Positions 35,226 through 43,679 of a stretch of 64,000 nucleotides of DNA are shown in pieces. The notes under the pieces were generated by a model. The model made no database searches and was not told the origin of the DNA. It worked only from the letters and a program-made list of their open reading frames with translations. Position 1 is the stretch's first letter. Each line of letters opens with the position of its first letter. The translations under genes were made by a program, and so were the position numbers. Source of the stretch: Calothrix sp. NIES-2100 (GTDB lineage Bacteria; Cyanobacteriota; Cyanobacteriia; Cyanobacteriales; Nostocaceae); the NCBI RefSeq assembly GCF_002368195.1, contig NZ_AP018178.1, positions 8,072,645 through 8,136,644 of the forward strand. The letters are read 5' to 3'.

Positions 35226-35981
35226 ATGTCCCAACCGCTATCTTCCGGGGATGAAAGTTGGCAAAATTCACTGTCTAAAAGTTTGGGATTAGATAAAATT
35301 GACTTCTCCCACAACTCCACAGACTTGGATAGTGTATCACCTGAGATGCCGCAAATCCCCGATCTCGGTTCAATACTGCACGAACGTCAGAATTCACTAC
35401 AACCGGAAATACATTTCAATGCGTGGGAACGTAATCCCACTTCTCTTCACTCTCCTAAATCTACTCATTCCAGTTTGGAACAATCAAATATTCAAGATTT
35501 AAATGTGTTACAGAGTTTAGATGATTTTCCCAAGAGTATCGATAGTTTACAACAGTCGGAAATTAATGATTATCCAATTAATTGTGATGTTCTTCAGACC
35601 GATTACTCTCGATATTCTGCAATTAATCAATCACTGCACTTGGAAAATCATTTAATGGTAATGAATTCATCTAGCCATAATTGCCCATTTACAACTATTA
35701 GCGATAGTGGTCAAGTTTACAAACATACATCAGATAATTCGAGTGATAATTATTATGCTGGATATATAAGCGATCGCTCTATTTATAATCCTAGTGGTTC
35801 TTATCAAGGATATGGGGGGACAGATGGCAAAATTTATGACCACAATAATCATTGTGTGGGTTGGATAGATAGTTGTGGTGATGTTTATAATACCGCTGGT
35901 ATCCAAGTTTATCACACTACTAAAGGAGTTGTAGGAGGTGCTGCTTATATGCTTTTAGTTTATCACGGTGGTGTTTCATAA
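35226..35981 (+). CDS. Protein with C-terminal beta-flower-like repeat domain
   Basis: A 251-residue protein. Residues 1-150 are polar, Ser/Asn/Gln-rich and look unstructured. Residues ~155-235 contain four short repeats of the pattern G-x-(I/V)-Y-(N/D/K)-x-x-G: SDSGQVYK, SDRSIYNPSG, TDGKIYDHNN, DSCGDVYNTAG with VGWI and AGYI between them. This is the signature I associate with the four-fold beta-flower domain. The last residues (GVVGGAAYMLLVYHGG) are hydrophobic and Gly-rich, perhaps a membrane-inserting tail. It is the first gene of the cluster, 70 bp before the coiled-coil gene. Its function is unknown; a sensor or effector role in the cluster is inference. Confidence 0.75.
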   Translation: MSQPLSSGDESWQNSLSKSLGLDKIDFSHNSTDLDSVSPEMPQIPDLGSILHERQNSLQPEIHFNAWERNPTSLHSPKSTHSSLEQSNIQDLNVLQSLDDFPKSIDSLQQSEINDYPINCDVLQTDYSRYSAINQSLHLENHLMVMNSSSHNCPFTTISDSGQVYKHTSDNSSDNYYAGYISDRSIYNPSGSYQGYGGTDGKIYDHNNHCVGWIDSCGDVYNTAGIQVYHTTKGVVGGAAYMLLVYHGGVS

Positions 35982-36051
35982 ATTTAGATAATTGTCTTGT
36001 TATTAAACATTGAAAAAATACAATATTTTAGATAAATAGAGGTATATAAAC

Positions 36052-37995
36052 ATGGCTTGGAATTGGTTTATGATAACTATGAACGCGGTGTTAGATACGG
36101 CGTTTAGGTTTGCTCCTCAAATGTATATTGCCGAGCAACAAACAAAAAATACAAGAGCAATTATTGAGTCAAATAGTGCTTTGGCAGAAAAACGAGAAGA
36201 AATACAACTGGAATATCTAAAGCTTCAGTATTTACAAGATAAGGAAAGACAAAATTTTCAAGCCAATCAAAATAAGTTAAGCTATGAACGCAATAAAGAA
36301 TTACAAACCTTTATTCAATATTGTGAAAATATAAGATTGCAACAAAATTTTGAGTTCCAACGATGGCGTTTTCAGAAGGAAAAAGAACTTCAGTTATTAA
36401 TTTTAAAGCTTAACCAAGATTTTCAGCGAGAATTAGCTTTAATTCACCGAGAAACTTCTTTAAAAAGTCTTGAAGAACAAAAACGTTTAGAAAATTCACC
36501 AATTTGGTTGATAGCCAGTGATATTCTTAACTCAAATGTGGGAGAAATAACACCAATGCACATTTTTTTATCTCCAGCCAAAATTCAATATGAACGTTTT
36601 ACAAATGCGGCTAATACCAGTAAGGGTTTTCCTGATATTGAGTTAACTTTAGCTGAAGGATTACGATATTTTTTCAAAAATTATTGTAGTTATAATCGCC
36701 CTTTAGATTTTGTTGGCGGTGCGTGGGTAAGTGCTAGTTATCATAGTGAAGCAAGTATTAAAGCTTTAAGAGGCGTTTTAAAAACAGAGCCAACTTTAAT
36801 TTTAGAAACAGAAGTTGATGGAGATTACCTCAATTTTCGGATTGCTTATTGGAGCTATAATGTTGCTAATTTTCGCTATGATTCAGTCATCTCCCGCCTA
36901 TCCTATCGAGATATTTTATACGAATCTGCTAAAGAACGCGCTCGTCAATGGCAGATAACTCGAAAAAAGCTAATTGCTACTGGAGAAAATCCTGAAGAAG
37001 TTGATAAACTTTATGGTGGTGATAATCTACAAAATTGGGCAATTTTACAACGGGAAGAAAGCGCAAGAAAAGCAGGCGTGGATAAAAATGAAGTCGAATA
37101 CCACTACATGGTTAATAAAAAAGATGTAGAAGAGTTAAGTAATTTTATCACCATTTACCACTGTATTTTTGCTGGGTTAATCGCAGATGAATACTTTTTA
37201 ATAGAGTATAATTTTAATCCAGTTTTGCCCCAGTTACTGCCTAATTTAATTACACAAATTCCTGAGCGAGATGCAATTCAAGCTTTAATTAATAAAATAG
37301 TTAATTACTATCAAGATATTACTAGCTTTTTTGTAGAAAATCGTTCGGCATTAGCTCCTGAATTTCTTATAGATTTAGCTTTAAATTTAGGAAAATTTAC
37401 TAATCATAACTGGGTAGTCAACCAATTAATTTATTCTCTAGAAACTTGGTTAAAAATTAGAAAATTATCAGTTGCCAACGAACTTGAGGTATTACTGAAT
37501 AAAGTAGAAGCCAATTTAACTGATCGAGATCGAGACTATGTTAATAAATTAAATCGTCTTCTCAGTGTTATTGGTCACAAACGTTCTTTGAGAATAGTTA
37601 ATAATTTCTATGAACCAGAATTTAATGATACGGAAGAGTTTGAAATAGAATTGGACAAAAATCTTGATATTGATTTTGATAATCAACAAGACGCAAGCGT
37701 TGATTATTACAATCTTGTTGCTTTTGTTCCTAATTCCAACTTATATACATCAGTTCAATGGCTACATCACAGTTGTGAATTCCCACTACAAATAGGTGAT
37801 AATGGCAAAATTCGTTGTGAATATTGTTCTCAAAATAAATTAATTTTTGACTGGTATATAACTGACAATAATCATCTTTCAGAAAGACCATTTGGAACAA
37901 AAATAGATGTTTCATCTGCTTTATCTTTTGCTGGTCAAATGATACCTATAGCTGGTCAAAAATGGATGAATCGATTTTTAGAAAATCTTGAATAA
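36052..37995 (+). CDS. Coiled-coil protein with C-terminal zinc-ribbon-like module
   Basis: A 647-residue protein without a known family. Residues ~35-145 form a long, Gln/Glu/Lys-rich coiled coil. The middle (150-540) is an alpha/beta region without a motif I know. The C-terminus (571-647) is a module with His573, Cys575, Cys589 and Cys592 (IGDNGKIRCEYC) followed by a hydrophobic tail (SALSFAGQMIPIAGQKW). The same module, with the same 14-residue spacing from Cys to CxxC, makes up most of the two small proteins at 41192 and 41633. The next gene, a CDC48-like ATPase, starts 37 bp after the stop. It could be an adaptor or substrate receptor for that ATPase; this is inference. Confidence 0.8.
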   Translation: MAWNWFMITMNAVLDTAFRFAPQMYIAEQQTKNTRAIIESNSALAEKREEIQLEYLKLQYLQDKERQNFQANQNKLSYERNKELQTFIQYCENIRLQQNFEFQRWRFQKEKELQLLILKLNQDFQRELALIHRETSLKSLEEQKRLENSPIWLIASDILNSNVGEITPMHIFLSPAKIQYERFTNAANTSKGFPDIELTLAEGLRYFFKNYCSYNRPLDFVGGAWVSASYHSEASIKALRGVLKTEPTLILETEVDGDYLNFRIAYWSYNVANFRYDSVISRLSYRDILYESAKERARQWQITRKKLIATGENPEEVDKLYGGDNLQNWAILQREESARKAGVDKNEVEYHYMVNKKDVEELSNFITIYHCIFAGLIADEYFLIEYNFNPVLPQLLPNLITQIPERDAIQALINKIVNYYQDITSFFVENRSALAPEFLIDLALNLGKFTNHNWVVNQLIYSLETWLKIRKLSVANELEVLLNKVEANLTDRDRDYVNKLNRLLSVIGHKRSLRIVNNFYEPEFNDTEEFEIELDKNLDIDFDNQQDASVDYYNLVAFVPNSNLYTSVQWLHHSCEFPLQIGDNGKIRCEYCSQNKLIFDWYITDNNHLSERPFGTKIDVSSALSFAGQMIPIAGQKWMNRFLENLE

Positions 37996-38032
37996 TCATT
38001 ACAGCCGTTAAATAAAAAGGAAAATTAATTAT

Positions 38033-40180
38033 ATGTGGGGAAGAGTTGCGATTTATGAATCTAATCATATTGGGCAAAATATGGTTATTCTTCCTAAATC
38101 AATTTATGAAACTTATCAAACTAATGAAAGAGAACCTGTATTTGTGGAAATTAATTCTTCCCAAGAGAGCCAAGTTAAAGCTTATGGTCAAGCTTGGTAT
38201 GATGAAACTAATCAGTTTCAAAATAATGGAATTCAGGAAGTTTATAATGTTGGCTTAGAACAATCTTTAATTAATACTTGTTTACTGAAATTAGGTGATA
38301 TTGTTAAAATCGAACCAATTCAACCATCAGACATTCAAGAAGCTATTTCTTTAGAGTTAGAATTTTTAGGAGATTCTTCTGCTAAGATTCAAACCGAAAA
38401 AGACTTACAATATCTAAAAAATCGGATTTTGGGTAGTGAAATAATTTTAGCTCAAGAAAGCCGCTTTATTATCCCCATTAAAATAGCAGACATAAGTCAA
38501 AAACTTCTCTGTCGAGTCCTAAAAATAGAACCAGAAGATGTTCCTGTAAGATGTAATGAAAAAACAAGCATTCTGTTCCGAGGTTTATCTGTTAAAACTG
38601 AAAGTTCATCTGTTAGTTTCTCTAACATAGGTGGTTTAAAAAAACCTATTAGTCTTTTACGAGAAATGGTGCAATTACCGATGGAACATCCTCAAGTATT
38701 TTTAGATATGGGAATTGAACCACCAAAGGGAGTGTTACTATACGGATCACCTGGAAACGGGAAAACTTTGTTAGCAAGAGTAATCGCTCAAGAAGTTAAT
38801 GCTAAATTTTATGTTATTAATGGACCAGAAATTACTTCTAAATTTGTAGGAGAAGGGGAAAGAAAACTGCGAGACATCTTTGAAAAAGCCAGATTAAATG
38901 CTCCTGCAATTATTTTTATGGATGAAATAGATTCCATTGCGGGTAAAAGAGATGGTTTTTCCGCAGAATTTGAAATTAAATTAGTGGCACAATTACTCTC
39001 TTTAATGGATGGTTTAGACAATCGTGGTAATGTAGTTGTTATTGCTGCTACTAACCGTCCCCATGCTATTGATCCTGCTTTACGCAGACCAGGTAGATTT
39101 GACAGAGAAATTGAAGTAACTTTACCAACAGAAGAAGAACGGTTTGAGATCCTTCAAGTTCATAATAGAAAAGTTAACCTCGATCCAGACATTAATCTTC
39201 AAGATTGGGCGAAAAAAACTACTGGTTATACTGGAGCAGACTTATCTAGTTTAACTAAAGAAGCTGCAATGCGTTGTTTTAGAAGAATTTTTGAATTAGC
39301 TTCAGATGGCCACTATATTAAAATAGGAGAACCAGTAGTAACTGATGAAGATTTTTTAGCAGCTTTTAAGGAATTACAGCCAACTAATTTAAGAGATTTA
39401 CCCCCACAAGAAGAAACTTTTTCTTGGAATGAAATTATTGGTGCAACAAGCATTAAAGAACAATTAGCCAGTTTAATTGAAACTCCTTTAAAAGATCCCA
39501 GACAATTAAAATTAATGGGATTGACAACCCCTCCGGGTATTCTTTTAGTTAGTGGTTCTCGTTCGGGGAAAAAGTCCTTAATTTTTGCCCTTGCTAAAAA
39601 ACTCAACCTCCAATGTATTGTTGTTAGAGCCTTAGATTTAATCAATCAAAATCCTAGAAATAGAGAAAAACAAACTTTAGCCGAAATTTTTCGTAAAGTA
39701 CGACTATCTTCTCCATCAATTCTGTTAATTGACAAAATAGACTCTGTTTTTTCAGAACAGATGCAATACAACATGGAAAGTTTTGTACTAGCTGAAGATT
39801 TAGCTGATGAAATCAGAAGAAATCGTTTGTACGATAATGTTTTCGTGGTTGCTACAGCGAGAACTACTCAATATTTGCCACCGATTTTACTAGAACATTC
39901 TGTATTCAGTCACGTCTTACAAATGCCAATTCCTTCTCTTGATGAATGTGAATTAATTATTAAGAGTAAATTAGGCAAGCACTTTAGTAATGATGCTGAA
40001 ATCAAAGAATTAGCAAAATCAGTGCAAGGTTTAAACACAGGAGAGGTGATTTACATATGTGAAGAAAGCCTAAGAATGTCTATTCGAGCAAGTCTCGAAT
40101 TTCAAAACACTATGGCTACAGGTTTCAAACAGATTGCCCAATTTACTAAGGAAAGTAAATGTGTTGAATCTGAAAATTAA
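38033..40180 (+). CDS. CDC48/VCP-like double AAA+ ATPase with inactive second ring
   Basis: A 715-residue ATPase. Residues 1-190 resemble the CDC48 N-domain (double-psi barrel; GDIVKIEPIQPSDIQEA). D1 (195-450) is complete: Walker A GSPGNGKT 238-245, Walker B IIFMDE with Asp297-Glu298, and arginine fingers in RRPGRFD. D2 (465-690) is degenerate: the Walker A position reads SGSRSGKK (507-514), Walker B has Lys568 instead of Glu (LLIDKID), and RPGRFD is replaced by EHSVFSH. D2 is therefore likely a structural, non-hydrolysing ring. CDC48 relatives unfold or remodel proteins and pull them from complexes or membranes. AAGGAA before the ATG is a fair ribosome-binding site. It is probably the motor of the cluster. 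Confidence 0.93.
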   Translation: MWGRVAIYESNHIGQNMVILPKSIYETYQTNEREPVFVEINSSQESQVKAYGQAWYDETNQFQNNGIQEVYNVGLEQSLINTCLLKLGDIVKIEPIQPSDIQEAISLELEFLGDSSAKIQTEKDLQYLKNRILGSEIILAQESRFIIPIKIADISQKLLCRVLKIEPEDVPVRCNEKTSILFRGLSVKTESSSVSFSNIGGLKKPISLLREMVQLPMEHPQVFLDMGIEPPKGVLLYGSPGNGKTLLARVIAQEVNAKFYVINGPEITSKFVGEGERKLRDIFEKARLNAPAIIFMDEIDSIAGKRDGFSAEFEIKLVAQLLSLMDGLDNRGNVVVIAATNRPHAIDPALRRPGRFDREIEVTLPTEEERFEILQVHNRKVNLDPDINLQDWAKKTTGYTGADLSSLTKEAAMRCFRRIFELASDGHYIKIGEPVVTDEDFLAAFKELQPTNLRDLPPQEETFSWNEIIGATSIKEQLASLIETPLKDPRQLKLMGLTTPPGILLVSGSRSGKKSLIFALAKKLNLQCIVVRALDLINQNPRNREKQTLAEIFRKVRLSSPSILLIDKIDSVFSEQMQYNMESFVLAEDLADEIRRNRLYDNVFVVATARTTQYLPPILLEHSVFSHVLQMPIPSLDECELIIKSKLGKHFSNDAEIKELAKSVQGLNTGEVIYICEESLRMSIRASLEFQNTMATGFKQIAQFTKESKCVESEN

Positions 40181-40214
40181 AAACTCAATTCATCTAATTA
40201 TGGAGACTTAAACA

Positions 40215-40949
40215 ATGACAAACAATCCTAATTCCAGACAAAATCAATATCATCAGAATCAACCAGAGCAAGTAGGAATACAAGAAACTATTCAAGCTAA
40301 CTTACAAATGGCTGATGATACATGGGAAAGGGTACTCTGTGCTTTAGAACGCTTGGAATATGTCACTGAAGAAGCTAAACCCCAACGTTCTGCGACACGA
40401 ATAGATCGTCATTATGACCGAGATAATATTCGAGTTTCTGCTATTCATGCACAGGAAGAAGTCAATTTGCAAGTTAGTGCTTTTTATCGGGTACTTTCTC
40501 CAGTCAGAGGTAATGAAATTTCAGATTGGTTACTTAAGGATTTTCTTTGCTGGTTAGGGGGACGTGAAAAAATGGGACTTCAGTTAAATTTAACTGATAA
40601 ATATGCTATTCCAGTAATCAACTGTATTTTGGGTGTTCCCTATAAATCTTTAAATTTACCTGAACCAAAATATTCACAACAATCACAGCCGCTCTCGCAA
40701 AATAATCAATCAAATTTGGAAATGATGGGTGCAGTGGAGCAATTAGGTGCTAGTTTACATGAAACCGATCGGATAATAGATGATTTTTCTGGTAATACTC
40801 AGAAAAAAGCTACTCAGCATAATCACGACCGAGGAACTCTTCAAGAGGGAATGAAAAGACTTCAAAATATTGCTAATGATTCTCGTCAAGTCGATTGGTT
40901 TAAGCGCTTTGGAAACGAATGGTGGAATCGGCTACAACAAGTAAGATAA
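40215..40949 (+). CDS. Unknown protein of the CDC48-like cluster
   Basis: A 244-residue protein that I do not recognise. The first 25 residues are Gln/Asn-rich; residues 30-135 appear to form a mixed domain (WERVLCALERLEYVTEEA, then VNLQVSAFYRVLSPVRGNEISDWLLKDFLCWLGG), and residues 165-244 are mostly helical with a Trp-rich end (VDWFKRFGNEWWNRL). No membrane segment, signal peptide, cysteine pair or catalytic motif is evident. It starts 34 bp after the AAA+ gene, with GGAG in front of its ATG, so it is probably co-transcribed. A role as adaptor or effector is possible; the sequence shows no direct clue. Confidence 0.75.
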   Translation: MTNNPNSRQNQYHQNQPEQVGIQETIQANLQMADDTWERVLCALERLEYVTEEAKPQRSATRIDRHYDRDNIRVSAIHAQEEVNLQVSAFYRVLSPVRGNEISDWLLKDFLCWLGGREKMGLQLNLTDKYAIPVINCILGVPYKSLNLPEPKYSQQSQPLSQNNQSNLEMMGAVEQLGASLHETDRIIDDFSGNTQKKATQHNHDRGTLQEGMKRLQNIANDSRQVDWFKRFGNEWWNRLQQVR

Positions 40950-41191
40950 GTTTTCAGATTGTCTAGGATTAAACACATCTTTTTTAGGCTAAAAAATACT
41001 AAGTTGATTTTTTTATTAAAAGATAACATTAATAAGACAAAGTTTTCCAGAATATTATAATTGTATTAATTATTTATAAACTTAAGTTCTTGTTTTGTTA
41101 TCTATTTATTAACCAACTAAAAATATTAGCCTAATGCAACCATAATCAAGACATCAAAATGTCAATAACTGGCAAATAACAAGAGGTACAA
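40950..41191. other. AT-rich spacer inside the CDC48-like cluster
   Basis: No gene or clear terminator. It separates the 244-residue protein gene from the two small zinc-ribbon genes, which may have their own promoter here. Confidence 0.5.
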
Positions 41192-41518
41192 ATGACAACA
41201 TATTATGATTTAAAAATTCGCTGTCCTGCTTGTATAGCAGCAGGAAAATCAGGGGGATCTCCTGCTCAATGGAATCATGCTAATGGGTGTGGTGGCAAAA
41301 TTCAAATAGGTGATAATGCTTATTTAAAGTGTGTTTCTTGCAGTCATACAAAACATCTGAAAAATTGGCGATATGCTTGCGAAGAACATGAAGCAGATTA
41401 TCGACCATGTACAGGAGCAAGTTTTGCGAACGCTATTTCTACAGCAGGTCAGGTTACAAGTCTTGCAGGAGTTCGATGGTTAAGAACCTTAATGGACAAT
41501 ATAGGAGATGACTGGTAA
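41192..41518 (+). CDS. Small zinc-ribbon-like protein, copy 1
   Basis: A 108-residue protein. It begins MTTYYDLKIRCPAC (Cys11, Cys14) and continues with His29, Cys33 (CGGKIQIGD), Cys47-xx-Cys50 (KCVSC) and Cys63, a ligand set that suggests one or two zinc sites. The C-terminus (SFANAISTAGQVTSLAGVRW) is a small-residue-rich hydrophobic stretch that could form a membrane-active or oligomerising helix pair. The second half is homologous to the C-terminus of the coiled-coil protein at 36052-37995 and to the next gene. The function is unknown. A good AGAGG-like site (CAAGAGGTACAA) precedes the ATG. Confidence 0.82.
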   Translation: MTTYYDLKIRCPACIAAGKSGGSPAQWNHANGCGGKIQIGDNAYLKCVSCSHTKHLKNWRYACEEHEADYRPCTGASFANAISTAGQVTSLAGVRWLRTLMDNIGDDW

Positions 41519-41632
41519 TCGGCTCTATTCTTTTTACTTGTTTCTTAAGTTTTGCTAATAATGCTTGGGAGTGATAAATTCACTCCTAAATCTTTCAAAA
41601 ATAACTTACTAAGTCAAAAATGTTGAAATAAA

Positions 41633-41953
41633 ATGACTACTTATTACGATTTAAAAATTCACTGTCCTGCTTGTATCGCTGTAGGGAAATCAGGAGGTTA
41701 TGCTTCCCAATGGTATCACACAGACTGTGGTGGTAGGCTTCAGATTGGAGATGATGCTTATATTAGATGTTCTAGTTGTTATCATAGAGATCACATAAGA
41801 TCTTGGCGATATGCTTGTGAAAGTCATGAAACTAGCTATAGACCAACTAATGCTAATAGTTTTGCTAATGCTATCTCTACTGCTGCTCAAATTGCCAATG
41901 TTGCTGGAAGAAGGTGGTATATCAGACTTTTAGATAATTTAGAAGATTGGTAA
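41633..41953 (+). CDS. Small zinc-ribbon-like protein, copy 2
   Basis: A 106-residue paralogue of the preceding protein (over half of residues identical by eye). The ligand-type residues are kept: Cys11, Cys14, His29, Cys32, Cys46, Cys49 and Cys62, with CGGRLQIGDDAYIRCSSC as core and the tail SFANAISTAAQIANVAGRRW. The copies are 114 bp apart and arose by tandem duplication. They end the cluster; the next gene, of a different kind, starts 266 bp later. Small proteins that share a domain with a larger partner often serve as bound effectors or regulators, but nothing here decides between these. Confidence 0.82.
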   Translation: MTTYYDLKIHCPACIAVGKSGGYASQWYHTDCGGRLQIGDDAYIRCSSCYHRDHIRSWRYACESHETSYRPTNANSFANAISTAAQIANVAGRRWYIRLLDNLEDW

Positions 41954-42219
41954 ATTCCATGAGGACAATCACTCTTAAAATCACTGATAAATAAATGTAA
42001 GCGCAACTTAATGTAAGTAAAAAATTTTAGACGCATGGATTGCCACCCCATACTCCAAAGATGACTAAAATCTGCGGAAAATGGAACAGATCGCAGAGTT
42101 AAATTTAAAATAAACAAAAATTGAACATCTTTTGACCTGGAATCTGAGCAATCAGGCAAGACACACTACAACTATCGATTCTGAACACAGTAGTTTGTCA
42201 AGCATCAAGAGGTCAAACA

Positions 42220-42687
42220 ATGATTCGCCACATTTCTATTTCTGCTGCTAACCCCCGTCATGTTGCTGAAGTCATGGCTGAACTTTGGGGAGGACGTATT
42301 TTACCATTTCCCAGTCATGCTGGTAGTTATATGGCTTTGGCTTGGGATGAAAGAGGAACAATGATCGAAGTTTACCCACTGGGTACGGAATTAGTTCCTG
42401 GTGATGCAGAAGTGGAATTTCGGGAAAATGATTCTCCTAGTCACTTTCAAGCAGTACACGCAGCTATTGATGTCACTGCTAGTGAAGAACAGATTTTAGC
42501 AATTGCAGCCCGTGAAGGTTGGCGTGTATTAAGTTGCAATCGCGGTGGATTTTTTGAAGTTATTGAATTATGGATTGAAAACCGCCTGTTATTGGAATTG
42601 TTAACCCCAAAAATTGCACCACTATATACCAAGTTTATGCAACCTGAGTCTTTAGAGGCGTTTTGTGCAGCTATGGGTGTGGCGTAA
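42220..42687 (+). CDS. VOC-superfamily (glyoxalase-like) protein
   Basis: A 155-residue protein of the vicinal-oxygen-chelate fold, typical length for one two-module chain. The first module starts MIRHISISAANPRHVAEVMAEL, a usual VOC opening with His4 as potential metal ligand; the second has HFQAVHAAIDVTASEEQILAIA. A Glu in VIELWIENRLLLELL is a likely ligand. It is probably a soluble cytoplasmic enzyme or binding protein of unknown substrate. The acyl-CoA ligase gene follows 107 bp later on the same strand and may share its transcript. The ATG is preceded by CAAGAGGT, a moderate ribosome-binding site. Confidence 0.82.
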   Translation: MIRHISISAANPRHVAEVMAELWGGRILPFPSHAGSYMALAWDERGTMIEVYPLGTELVPGDAEVEFRENDSPSHFQAVHAAIDVTASEEQILAIAAREGWRVLSCNRGGFFEVIELWIENRLLLELLTPKIAPLYTKFMQPESLEAFCAAMGVA

Positions 42688-43526
42688 ACAAGATTTGATC
42701 AATATTTTCCAGCTTGGTGGCAATTAATTTTTGCTTGCACAGATCCAAGCTGGATCAGCCAATGTATATAACTTGAAGGAAGGAGACATATATTATGAGT
42801 CTTGGTGATTGTGTCATCAATGCTAGTAACTTATACTCAGATAAGATAGCGCTTATTTTTGAGCATCAAGCTTGGAACTATCAAGACTTGAATGAAATTA
42901 CAGACAAAATCGCTGCTTCTTTGATGAATATGGGGATTAGCAAAGGCGATCGCATTGCTCTACATTTATCAAATTGTCCGGAAATTGTCTTTTGTTACTA
43001 TGCTTGCTTTAAAATTGGTGCGATCGCAGTTCCTCTCAATACTCGTTTAAAAGCACCGGAACTCGAATTTATCCTCAATCACTGTCAAGCTAAAATCTGT
43101 ATCAGCCAAGCGGATTTATTTGCGGAAATTCAGCAGATTTCCGGCAAAATTAATAGTATAGAAGCCTACTTTATAGTTAGTGATATTACAGACATTACAA
43201 ACGGGCATCCATTTGAAAAACTATTGCAACCGAAAGAAAAGCGAGAAGTGCCAAAAATTGATGAAAATGCGTTAGCGAAGCTTACCGAAGGTATCGCGGC
43301 AATTTTATACACATCAGGCACTACCGCCCGTCCCAAAGGCGTTACCCACACCCATCGCTCTTTACAACTGGAGTTTAGACTAAAAGCGATATGAGAGAAC
43401 GCAAACCAAATGGAATTAGAGGTTAAAAATATTATCTTGTCAGTCTCAAAGCATCGGCGACCTTGAACAATTTTTGTGTAGTATGCTTGCCGAGAAAATA
43501 ATACAATAATGATAATCATGAAAATG

Positions 43527-43563
43527 GTGGGAGAGAAACGAGCGACGCTCGTTTCTCTCCCAC
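43527..43563. promoter_or_regulatory. Long perfect hairpin upstream of the transposase gene
   Basis: GTGGGAGAGAAACGAGC is followed by three bases and its exact complement. It lies inside the element between the left end and the transposase start, where it could block transcription or translation coming from outside. Confidence 0.6.
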
Positions 43564-43679
43564 CCCCCTTATTCGATTATCATTATCAGATAATGAGCAA
43601 CAAAAAGGGGTGTCTGATTGAATACAGTCCCCCTTTTGGTAGAAGGTGAGAAAAGAACTACCATTACTCACCTGCCAAC

